From Streptomyces apocyni (GTDB lineage Bacteria; Actinomycetota; Actinomycetes; Streptomycetales; Streptomycetaceae): DNA of 64,000 bases. Within the stretch, counting starts at the first letter, position 1. Each line of letters opens with the position of its first letter. Positions 50,302 to 57,528 of this stretch are shown piece after piece. The position numbers and the translations under genes are program-made. The stretch is taken from contig NZ_WHOM01000062.1 in the NCBI RefSeq assembly GCF_009739465.1, positions 104,815-168,814 of the forward strand. Direction: 5' to 3'. A model generated the notes under the pieces. That model had not been told where the DNA came from. It made no database searches and saw nothing but the letters and a program-made list of their open reading frames with translations.

Positions 50302-51198
50302 TCAGCGCGTGGTCGCGCGACGGCCCAGGACGTAGCGCTGCAGCCAGTTCGCATAGAGCAGTCGGCCGTGGGCGTGCCAGTTGCGGACCGGTGTCTTCTG
50401 GGGGTCCTCGTCCGGGTAGTAGCCCGGCGGCACGTGCATCGGAAGACCCTTGGCGACATCGCGCTCGTACTGGTCACCCAGAGTGTTGTGGTCGTACTCG
50501 GGGTGGCCGGAGACGTAGAACTCCCGCCCGTCACGCCGCCCAGCGACGTAGAAGCCGGTCTCCGGCGACTGGGCCAGCACCTCAATCTCAGGCTCGTTCA
50601 GGAGGTCTTCCAGAGCAGTGCCCGTGTAGCGCGAGTGCGGCACACGAAACTCTTCGTCGAAGCCGGCCAACAGCGGCGCGTACGCGTCCACGGCGCGGGT
50701 CGGGAAGTTGCCGAACAGCTTCGCGCCCAGGTGGTGCTTGGCGATGCCGTAATGGTGGTAGAGCGCGGCCTGTGCGCCCCAGCAGATGTACATCGTGGAA
50801 GTGACGTTCTCGCGCGCCCACTCCATGATCCCGCGCAGTTCGTTCCAGTACGTGACGTCCTCGAACGCGATCTCCTCGACGGGTGCGCCGGTCACGATCA
50901 GCGCATCGAAGTGGCGGTCAGTGACGTCGGCGTGCACCTGGTAGTGCTCGTCGAGATACGCCTGCGGAGTGCTTTTGGAGACGTGGTCCGCCGGCCGCAG
51001 CCAGGTCGTGCGTACTGGCAGTGGGGAGATCGACAGCAGCCTGAGCAGCTGGGTCTCCGTCACCGGCTTGTCCGGCATGATGTTGAGGACAGCAACTTCG
51101 AGCACATCAGTGCCGGCCGGGACGGCGTCCACGACCGTGACGTTCTCTTTGGCGAGCTGGTCCTTGGCGGGTATGGACTTGGGCAGGATCAGGGGCAT
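50302..51198 (-). CDS. metA: MetA-family homoserine O-acyltransferase, acetyl-type signature
   Basis: A 298-residue MetA-family enzyme. The nucleophile Cys139 lies in MYICWGAQAALYHHYG and His232/Glu234 in SGHPEYDHNTL complete the triad. In the acyl-CoA pocket the sequence is TGAPVE; the family position equivalent to Escherichia coli 111 is Glu (residue 108 here). In characterised MetA proteins Glu there gives acetyl-CoA and Gly gives succinyl-CoA preference, so acetyl transfer is predicted. Streptomyces usually use MetX, so a MetA beside an N-hydroxylase suggests a dedicated substrate, perhaps homoserine or an N-hydroxy amino acid. It lies 42 bp upstream of the ATP-grasp gene. Confidence 0.93.
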   Translation of the reverse strand: MPLILPKSIPAKDQLAKENVTVVDAVPAGTDVLEVAVLNIMPDKPVTETQLLRLLSISPLPVRTTWLRPADHVSKSTPQAYLDEHYQVHADVTDRHFDALIVTGAPVEEIAFEDVTYWNELRGIMEWARENVTSTMYICWGAQAALYHHYGIAKHHLGAKLFGNFPTRAVDAYAPLLAGFDEEFRVPHSRYTGTALEDLLNEPEIEVLAQSPETGFYVAGRRDGREFYVSGHPEYDHNTLGDQYERDVAKGLPMHVPPGYYPDEDPQKTPVRNWHAHGRLLYANWLQRYVLGRRATTR

Positions 51199-51239
51199 CG
51201 TCGGGGCTCCGGGTCGGGACGAGCGGGGTGTGAGGGGGA

Positions 51240-51287
51240 GGTGCGGGGCCGGAGGCCGGTTGGCTCCGGGGCATCCGGCCCCGCACC
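51240..51287 (-). terminator. Strong hairpin between the aminotransferase and metA genes of the island
   Basis: GGTGCGGGGCCGGA and TCCGGCCCCGCACC are perfect 14-bp arms around a 20-base loop that is itself GC-rich. There is no T run, so it may be an attenuator, a processing site stabilising one side of the mRNA, or a factor-dependent terminator. Confidence 0.65.
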
Positions 51288-51305
51288 AGTCAGGGGGCCT
51301 GGGTG

Positions 51306-52682
51306 TCAGGCGCTCTGCGCGGACTCGGTACTCCGCGCGGTCAGCCGGTCGAAGACGCGGTCGAGTACATCCGCCGCGAAGTCCGCCTCGGCCTCGGTGA
51401 GGATGAGCGGCGGCAGCAGGCGCACGACGCAGTCGTCGCGGCCGCCGAGCTCCAGGATCAGCCCCTCTGCCAGGGCCTCGGCCTGCACGGCCCTGGCCAG
51501 GGCCGAACCGCGCGTGCCGGTCTCGGGGTCCGCCAGCTCGATACCGAGCATCAGGCCGCGACCACGTACATCGCTGACCCAGGCGCACCGTTCGCGCAGC
51601 TCCGTCAATCGGCCCATGAGCTGTTCGCTGCGGGCCTGTACGTTCTCCAGGATCCCGTCGCGGCGAACCACCCGGATCGCCTCGGCACCCGTGGCGAAGG
51701 CCAGCTGGTTACCGCGGAACGTGCCCGAGTGTGCGCCGGGCGCCCAAGTGTCCAGCCGCTCGTGATACATGATCACCGCGGCGGGCAGGCCCATGCCGCT
51801 GAGCGCCTTGGAAGCGACGATTACATCGGGCTCGATCCCGTACTGCTCGAATGCGAACCACGTGCCGGTCCGGCCACAGCCGGTCTGCACCTCGTCGACG
51901 ATGAGCGGAATGTCGAGCTCCCGCGTGACCTCGCGTACCCGACGCACGAATTCCAGCTTGGCCGGGATGACGCCGCCTTCACCCTGGAGCAGCTCGAGGA
52001 TTACTGCGGCGGGCTTGGTGATGCCCCCATTGGGGTCCTCCAGTGACTTCTCCAAGTACGTAGCGCAGTTGGTCTCGCACGCATCCGGCCGCATGCCCAA
52101 CGGGCAGTTGTGGCAGGCGGAGTAGGGGAAGAAGTGGACGCCCGGCATACCGTTCGCGATCGGGCTCTTCTGCTCCACGAGTCCGGTCAGCGCCATCGCC
52201 GCGTGCGTACTGCCGTGGAAACCACCCTGGAAGGAGACGATGTCGCCGCGGCCGGTGTACGTCTTGCAGAGCTTGATGGCCGCGTCGACCGCGTTGGCGC
52301 CCGTGGGACCGCAGAACTGGATGCGGGTGCTGTGACGCATCGACTCGGGCAGCATGCTGAGCTGCTGCTCGACGAAGTCGTCCTTAGGTTCGGTCGGCAG
52401 ATCCAAACCGTGGACGAAGGTCTTCAGCTGGCGTTCGGCGGCGACCACCAGTTCGGGGTGTCCATGCCCGAGGGACAGGACGCCGGCACCGGCCAGGCAG
52501 TCGAGGAAGACGTTGCCGTCGAGGTCCTCAATCAAGCTGCCCTCGGCGCGAGCTACCGCGACGGGGAGCCGACGCGGGTAGCTCCGAGTGTTGGATTCTC
52601 GGTCGGCCTGACGCTTGAGCAGTTCCGAGCTGCGGGGGCCAGGGATCTCGGTGGAGACCCCCGGGGCGGTCAACGAAGCCAT
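51306..52682 (-). CDS. Diaminobutyrate--2-oxoglutarate aminotransferase type enzyme
   Basis: A 458-residue class III PLP aminotransferase. Family features: NVFLDCLAGAGVLSLGHGHP, FCGPTGANAVDAAIKLCKTY, the HNCPLGMRPD Cys-containing segment typical of 2,4-diaminobutyrate 4-aminotransferases, LIVDEVQTGCGRTGTWFAFE, and Schiff-base Lys in IVASKALSGMGLPAAV. The reaction is aspartate-4-semialdehyde plus glutamate to 2,4-diaminobutyrate. The neighbouring broken aspartokinase would have raised the supply of aspartate semialdehyde. It begins 34 bp after the N-hydroxylase gene. A GGAGG lies only two bases before the ATG. Confidence 0.94.
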   Translation of the reverse strand: MASLTAPGVSTEIPGPRSSELLKRQADRESNTRSYPRRLPVAVARAEGSLIEDLDGNVFLDCLAGAGVLSLGHGHPELVVAAERQLKTFVHGLDLPTEPKDDFVEQQLSMLPESMRHSTRIQFCGPTGANAVDAAIKLCKTYTGRGDIVSFQGGFHGSTHAAMALTGLVEQKSPIANGMPGVHFFPYSACHNCPLGMRPDACETNCATYLEKSLEDPNGGITKPAAVILELLQGEGGVIPAKLEFVRRVREVTRELDIPLIVDEVQTGCGRTGTWFAFEQYGIEPDVIVASKALSGMGLPAAVIMYHERLDTWAPGAHSGTFRGNQLAFATGAEAIRVVRRDGILENVQARSEQLMGRLTELRERCAWVSDVRGRGLMLGIELADPETGTRGSALARAVQAEALAEGLILELGGRDDCVVRLLPPLILTEAEADFAADVLDRVFDRLTARSTESAQSA

Positions 52683-52716
52683 GGCCTCCGTCTTTCCGTT
52701 GGATGAGCTATCGAGG

Positions 52717-54021
52717 TCAGGCAGACGTGGAGGCGGCGCCGCTGCGCTTGCGGATACCGTCCAGCAGGGTCTGGGCACGCAGGGACAGCAGGCTGAAGGA
52801 ACCTGCGTCGCCGATGCCGTGGGAGGACTCGCACAGGCCGTTCAGGAAGAGCGGCGGAGTGTCCACATACTCGCTGAGGGCCTCCAGCGCGTAGTCGGAG
52901 CTCACGTGGAGGGCCCCGGATTCCTCAGTCCTGAAACGACCGGCCACATCCTTGATGACTCGTGGGAAGAGCTCCTGGTGCTCGCCGGGACCGAGGTCAC
53001 GGAAGCCGGTGGCGACGACGACCAGGTCGAAGGAGTCCGTCTCCACCGCGCCTGTGTTGAGCTCGCGCAGTTCCAGGACGACCTTGTCATCCTGCTCGGC
53101 AGCCGTAATCGCCTGGAGGTTGCCGTCCACGGAGACCTTCTGGTCGCCGTCCAGCCGCTGCTCGTAGATGAGGAGATAGAGCTCCTTGAGGACGTCGCCA
53201 TCCACGGAGGAGTAGTTCGTGGCGTGCATGTAGGTGTCGAGCCGACGACGCGCCTCGGGCGAGACCTGGTGGTAGTAATTCGTGAAGGCGGGGAAGTAAC
53301 CCTCCTCACTGAACGGGCTGGTGTCCTTCAGTCGCAGGCTGAAGGAGCGCACCAGGTTGCGCACGCGGGCGCCGGGGAAGCGGTGGGCCAGGTCGAGAGT
53401 GAGTTCCGCAGCGCTTTGGCTACCACCAATCACCGCCACCGACTCAGGGGCCCGGTCGGCGGTGAACTCTTCCAGCCGGAACAGGTAGTCCGTGAGGTGG
53501 AAGGCCCGGCGGCTGCCAGTGGTGTCGAAGGGCTCAGGCAGGTAGGGCGTACGACCCGGGCCTACTACCAGGGATCGGCCCAAGTACGTCTCGCCGGTCT
53601 CTGCGGTGACCGAGTACAGCGACTCGCCGTCGTGTTCAACGACGCGGACCTCACTCGCACGGCGGCCATAGTCCACGACGTGGTCGAACTGGCGAGCCAC
53701 CCAGGTGATGTACCGGGCGTACTCCTTGCGGAGCGGGAACTCGATGGGGAGGTTCAGGTGCTCCAGCAACCGGCCGTTCTCGTGCAGGTAGTTGAGGAAC
53801 GAGTAACGGCTACGCGGGTTGCGCAGCGAGACGAGGTCACGGGAGGGGTGGTTCTGAATATCCGAACCATCCAGCAGCATCCCCGGCTGCCAGGCGGGCT
53901 CCGTACGGGCCTCCAGGAAGCGGGCGCTGAGGCCGGCCTCCTGCTCTTCCAGTGCAATGGCGACAGCCAGGTTAGCCGGACCAAAACCGATTCCGATGAC
54001 GTCGTGAATTATCACGTGCAT
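52717..54021 (-). CDS. SidA/IucD/PvdA-family amine N-monooxygenase
   Basis: A 434-residue flavoprotein. It has the FAD motif GIGFGPANLAVAIAL, substrate segments FLEARTEPAWQPGMLLDGSD and NPRSRYSFLNYLHENGRL, the NADPH motif AVIGGSQSAAELTLDLAHRF and the C-terminal VVVATGF. The family N-hydroxylates the side-chain amine of ornithine, lysine or diamines. Beside a diaminobutyrate aminotransferase, the likely product is N4-hydroxy-2,4-diaminobutyrate, an inference. The GTG at 54015 has better ribosome-site spacing (AGAAGG) than the ATG at 54021; either is possible. First gene of the leftward operon. Confidence 0.94.
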   Translation of the reverse strand: MHVIIHDVIGIGFGPANLAVAIALEEQEAGLSARFLEARTEPAWQPGMLLDGSDIQNHPSRDLVSLRNPRSRYSFLNYLHENGRLLEHLNLPIEFPLRKEYARYITWVARQFDHVVDYGRRASEVRVVEHDGESLYSVTAETGETYLGRSLVVGPGRTPYLPEPFDTTGSRRAFHLTDYLFRLEEFTADRAPESVAVIGGSQSAAELTLDLAHRFPGARVRNLVRSFSLRLKDTSPFSEEGYFPAFTNYYHQVSPEARRRLDTYMHATNYSSVDGDVLKELYLLIYEQRLDGDQKVSVDGNLQAITAAEQDDKVVLELRELNTGAVETDSFDLVVVATGFRDLGPGEHQELFPRVIKDVAGRFRTEESGALHVSSDYALEALSEYVDTPPLFLNGLCESSHGIGDAGSFSLLSLRAQTLLDGIRKRSGAASTSA

Positions 54022-54187
54022 GCCTTCTGTTCGAGAAATGCAAAGACCGGCGGGCGACTGCCTCATATGCGCCGGCGTGGATACCAAACCCACCGCCCGG
54101 TACATGCGGAGACCCTGTTAATTCAGGTCGGGTCTTACGCCGCTCTCGCACGGCTGAAACATTGACACCCGACCCACGGGTCGTCAA

Positions 54188-54205
54188 GCGGCAACAATAT
54201 GCCGC
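54188..54205. promoter_or_regulatory. Imperfect palindrome, candidate operator A
   Basis: GCGGCAACAATATGCCGC, with six outer bases perfectly inverted and a looser centre. It resembles the perfect palindrome 91 bp away and lies about 170 bp before the N-hydroxylase start, within the 363-bp gene-free interval 54022-54384. Confidence 0.7.
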
Positions 54206-54226
54206 ATGGAGGCCGACTGGACGACA

Positions 54227-54258
54227 AAGGCGACCGGCATTTTTCTGCCAGTCGCCTT
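54227..54258 (-). terminator. Terminator of the MmyB-like regulator gene
   Basis: AAGGCGACCGGCA and TGCCAGTCGCCTT form a 13-bp stem with one G-T pair and a six-base loop. Read leftward it ends in TTTGTC. It separates the regulator from the N-hydroxylase operon. Confidence 0.7.
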
Positions 54259-54278
54259 GGATCCAATCACTTACGAAT

Positions 54279-54296
54279 GCGGCAAATATTTGCCGC
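54279..54296. promoter_or_regulatory. Perfect 18-bp palindrome, candidate operator B
   Basis: GCGGCAAATATTTGCCGC is an exact inverted repeat. It shares GCGGCA and TGCCGC arms with the site at 54188-54205. The island carries one obvious regulator, the adjacent MmyB-like gene, making it the first candidate to bind. The 54127-54310 segment is also AT-richer than its surroundings, as expected for a promoter region. Confidence 0.78.
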
Positions 54297-54384
54297 TGTA
54301 CAGCAAAGTTCCCCCGTGGCAAAGTAAAACCCCGGCCCTCGAGGAGAGGACCAGGGCGACCGTGGGTGGGACAAGGTATGAGGT

Positions 54385-55167
54385 TCAGCCGGCGGCCGGG
54401 GCCTCTGGGTCCTCCCGGCGTACCAGCAGCACGCATCGGATGTCCTGGTGATATGCGGGGATGAGGACCATGGACTCGAGGACCAGCTCCTCGGCGGAGA
54501 TGTGAGGGAGGGAGAGCCGGAAGTGATGTCCCTGGCGGTACGCGACGATGTGCGGTTGGCGGTCCCAGGCTTCGCGGACCTCCTTGTCCTGCAGGACTTC
54601 GTCGAGAAGCACACTCAGTTCGACGCTCTCCGGCCTACTCACCAGCGCGAACCGCAGCAGCGCGAGATAGACCTCGGCGTGCAGGGGCCAGTCCACGTAT
54701 TGCTCGCGCGCCTCCCGGGTGGTCAGCGCCCAGCGCATCAGATTGGCGCCGGGTTCAAGCACCCAGGGGAACCAGGCAGCCATGGCTGAGTTGTGGCCCT
54801 GAATGTTCCACGCGTGGTCGGTCAGGTACGCAGGCAGAGACTGCGCCTCGATGAGTGAAGTCAGGGCACTGAGGTCCGCCGTGGCCCAAGGGTTCATCGG
54901 GGCGTCGCCGAATATCTGCCCATACAGCGCCATCCGCTCGTCCGGGCCGAGCATGAGCGCCTCGGAGAGTCGACTGAGCACTTCGGGTGTCAGTGAAACA
55001 GGTCCACCGCTCTCGAGGCTGCGATACCAGCGCTCGCTGACGCCCATTCTCTCGGCGACCTCTGTCTGCGGCAGCGGTTTATCCCGGCCAAGTTTGGTCC
55101 CGGCTATCACTCGCCACGCGCGAAGAAGGTCGGAGAGTTCCATGAGCGGGGAAGGCGAATCGGTCAC
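54385..55167 (-). CDS. XRE-family regulator with MmyB-like ligand-binding domain
   Basis: A 260-residue regulator. The N-terminal helix-turn-helix reads PLPQTEVAERMGVSERWYRS. The rest follows the MmyB-like pattern: PAYLTDHAWNIQGHNSAMAA, ALTTREAREQYVDWPLHAEV and a C-terminal barrel-like part ELVLESMVLIPAYHQDIRCV. In methylenomycin and related clusters such proteins act as pathway activators or ligand sensors. The GTG at 55167 has AAGG at 11 bases; ATG at 55143 is an alternative. It is probably the island's pathway-specific regulator. Confidence 0.92.
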   Translation of the reverse strand: MTDSPSPLMELSDLLRAWRVIAGTKLGRDKPLPQTEVAERMGVSERWYRSLESGGPVSLTPEVLSRLSEALMLGPDERMALYGQIFGDAPMNPWATADLSALTSLIEAQSLPAYLTDHAWNIQGHNSAMAAWFPWVLEPGANLMRWALTTREAREQYVDWPLHAEVYLALLRFALVSRPESVELSVLLDEVLQDKEVREAWDRQPHIVAYRQGHHFRLSLPHISAEELVLESMVLIPAYHQDIRCVLLVRREDPEAPAAG

Positions 55168-55361
55168 GGCTACTTCAACCTTACCGTAAAAGCCAACACG
55201 AAAACTCCCCCACGCTAATCCAGATAAGGCGCATGATACACCATCAGTTGGCGCGTGTGGATCACTGGTGAGATTCAGTTCTTACGCCCATGCCGTTCTG
55301 CGCTCTCACCAACACGCTTGCTACCGACTATTCGCCACCGGCCCTCGAAAGCAGCACTGAC

Positions 55362-56894
55362 ATGAGCCTGCCTGCGGATGTCTCCGCCGACAACTCCCCT
55401 CTCTTGCCGACCGAGTTTCAGGACGGTGACCGTGTCACCGTCTCCAGCAACTGCGGGCCGCCCCCCGGAGTGAGTACGTACACCCGGCGATGGGGCCGGT
55501 GGCACCAGAGCCTGGACCGCATGGGCGACCGCCCCCTGTCCGACACAGAGCTGCGTGGCCGGGCCGGTTCGGAGGGTGGCGTACTCGGCTACGAACCGCG
55601 CCCGCTCGCCCAGGCGCAGTCCAAGTCGGGTCGCAAGGTCGTGGTTACCGGACTAGGCGCGATAACCCCGCTGGGTGTGGGTGTGCACGACCTCTGGCAA
55701 GGGCTGCTGGATGGGCGCTGCGGTGTACGGTCCCTGGATCAACCGGAGTTCGCTGACCACCCCGTACGCATCGCCGCTACGGTGCCTGTCGACCCAGCCA
55801 CCTTGCTCCCCCGTGCCCAAGCCCGGCGGATGAACCGCGCGGCGCAGTTCGCTGTGCTCGCCGCACGCGAGGCTTGGCAGGACGCCGGCTTCGAGTCTGC
55901 CGGCACCGCTGAGAGCGGACTGGACCCCGACCAGGTCGGGGTCAGCATCGGCACCATCATCGGAGGCGCACCCGCCCTCGTTGAGGGTGACCGCCGACTG
56001 CGTGACCGGGGGGTTCGCGCCGTATCTCCGCTGACTGCTCCCCTGACCGTACCGTCCCAGGCCGCATCCCAGATCTCGCTCGATCTCAACATCACCGGCG
56101 AGGCCCGCACAGTCGTCAGTGCCTGTGCTTCGGGAACCGAGGCGATCGGGCAGGCCGTGGACCGCATCCGGTACGGCAGGATTGATATCGCACTGGCTGG
56201 CGGCACAGAGGCCGTAATCACCCCGGCGGTGATGGCCTCCTTCTCTGCAATGCGAGCCTTGTCCACCCGCAACGACGAGCCTTCCTACGCCTCACGGCCG
56301 TTCGCCAAGAACCGCGACGGCTTCGTGCATGGTGAGGGTGCTGGCCTGCTCGTTCTGGAAGCAGAGGAGCACGCCCGAGCCCGCGGCGCACGTATCTACT
56401 GCGAGGCGGCCGGCTGGGGATTGTCCGCCGACGCCCACCACATCGCGGCCCCGGACCCCTCGGGGCGCGGCGTCGCACTGGCCATCCGCCGTGCCGTGGC
56501 TGACGCCGATGCCCACGCTGTGGACATCCTGCACTTCAACGCACACGCCACGGCCACGGTCGAGGGAGACCTTGCGGAAGCCGCCGCTCTGCGTGAGATC
56601 CTGGGCGACTCGGGCAACTACCCCGACGTCCCAATAACCGCGATCAAGGGGCATGTCGGCCACCTCCAAGGTGCTGCCGGAGGCGTGGAGGCCGTGGCCG
56701 CATCGCTGACACTCCACCACGGGGTCATGCCGCCCACAATCGGCTGCGACGACCCCGATGACGCCATCCCCCTGGATGTGGTCAAGACCCTGCCCCGCCC
56801 CCTGCCTACCGCCGGCGACCTGGCTCTCAGCAACTCCTTTGGCTTCGGCGGCCACAACGCGGTGCTGGCCCTACGCCGTTGTGTCAGGGAGTGA
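55362..56894 (+). CDS. Stand-alone beta-ketoacyl synthase with unusual N-terminal extension
   Basis: A FabF-like condensing enzyme with an intact triad: Cys in VVSACASGTEAIGQ (about 254), His in HFNAHATATVEGD and His in KGHVGHLQGAAGG. The core begins RKVVVTGLGAITPLGVGV, about 95 residues after the chosen ATG. This extension has no recognised domain and is longer than in FabF. Start is uncertain: ATG at 55290 is possible, ATG at 55520 would shorten it, and none has a good ribosome site; coding bias begins near 55362. No acyl carrier protein or chain-length partner lies nearby. It is divergent from the MmyB-like regulator. Confidence 0.88.
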   Translation: MSLPADVSADNSPLLPTEFQDGDRVTVSSNCGPPPGVSTYTRRWGRWHQSLDRMGDRPLSDTELRGRAGSEGGVLGYEPRPLAQAQSKSGRKVVVTGLGAITPLGVGVHDLWQGLLDGRCGVRSLDQPEFADHPVRIAATVPVDPATLLPRAQARRMNRAAQFAVLAAREAWQDAGFESAGTAESGLDPDQVGVSIGTIIGGAPALVEGDRRLRDRGVRAVSPLTAPLTVPSQAASQISLDLNITGEARTVVSACASGTEAIGQAVDRIRYGRIDIALAGGTEAVITPAVMASFSAMRALSTRNDEPSYASRPFAKNRDGFVHGEGAGLLVLEAEEHARARGARIYCEAAGWGLSADAHHIAAPDPSGRGVALAIRRAVADADAHAVDILHFNAHATATVEGDLAEAAALREILGDSGNYPDVPITAIKGHVGHLQGAAGGVEAVAASLTLHHGVMPPTIGCDDPDDAIPLDVVKTLPRPLPTAGDLALSNSFGFGGHNAVLALRRCVRE

Positions 56895-56997
56895 GCACGC
56901 GGAAGCCCGTCTGGTCGTCGTCTGCCTGGGATATGCGGAGTAGACCGTCGCCAACTCACCGGCGGCAGTGGTGCTGGAGTTGCCCCTGACGGGCCTG

Positions 56998-57012
56998 TTG
57001 CACGAGGTGCAA
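56998..57012. repeat. Short palindrome at the right edge of the island
   Basis: TTGCAC-GAG-GTGCAA, a perfect 6-bp inverted repeat, lies 20 bp before the point where similarity to the aminotransferase resumes. The interval 56895-57031 contains no gene. It may be a binding site or an insertion-junction trace. Confidence 0.5.
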
Positions 57013-57031
57013 ATGTGTGTACGAATACGGA

Positions 57032-57463
57032 GTGGGCTGGGTGACAGCGTCCCCGGCCCTGATCACGGCCGTACGCACCGCCAAGCAGTACCTCACCTAC
57101 GTCTCGGCGGGCCCGTTCCAGTACGCCGTCGCGGAAGCCCTGCGCCTGCCCGCCGACTCCTTCGCGACCACCCGCGAAGACCTGCGCACCAAGCGCGACA
57201 TCCTGTCCGAAGGACTCACCGCGGCGGGCTTCCAGGTCTTCCAGCCCCAGGGCACCTACTTCATCACCACCGACATCGCCGCACTCGGAGCGAAGGACGG
57301 CCTGGCCTTCTGCCGCGCACTACCGGAACGCTGCGGCGTCGTCGCGATCCCCAACACCGTCTTCTACGACGACCCGGACGCGGGCCGCACCCAAGTCCGC
57401 TTCGCCTTCTGCAAACGCGAGGACATCCTGCGCGAAGCCGCCGCACGCCTCCAGCGTTGGTGA
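57032..57463 (+). pseudogene. C-terminal fragment of a second aminotransferase copy
   Basis: This encodes only the last 140 or so residues of the same aminotransferase found whole at 44576-45781. It begins at GWVTASPALITAVRTAKQYL and ends EAAARLQRW. About 120 of 143 aligned positions are identical by eye, with a two-residue gap at DLGE/GAK, so it is a homologous allele from another lineage, not a recent tandem copy. The catalytic Lys and N-terminal half are missing; an in-frame GTG at 57017 is incidental. It marks the right boundary of the inserted cluster. Confidence 0.9.
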
Positions 57464-57528
57464 GCCCCCCTGCCGCCGGCCGCTGGCCCCGAAGGACGTG
57501 AGACCGCCCCGGACCGACGGCCGCCGCC

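Noticed and set aside
54016..54384. A short gene in the interval between the N-hydroxylase and the regulator
   Set aside because: Open frames here are short, without ribosome sites or codon bias; the region is better explained by the palindromes and terminator.
45782..57031. Island as an integrative element or prophage
   Set aside because: No integrase, transposase, replication, transfer or phage gene is present, and no tRNA or direct att repeat was seen at the edges.
45782..57031. Classical NRPS-independent hydroxamate siderophore locus
   Set aside because: No IucA/IucC-type synthetase, siderophore receptor, ferric reductase or acyl-hydroxylamine GNAT partner is present; only the N-hydroxylase matches.
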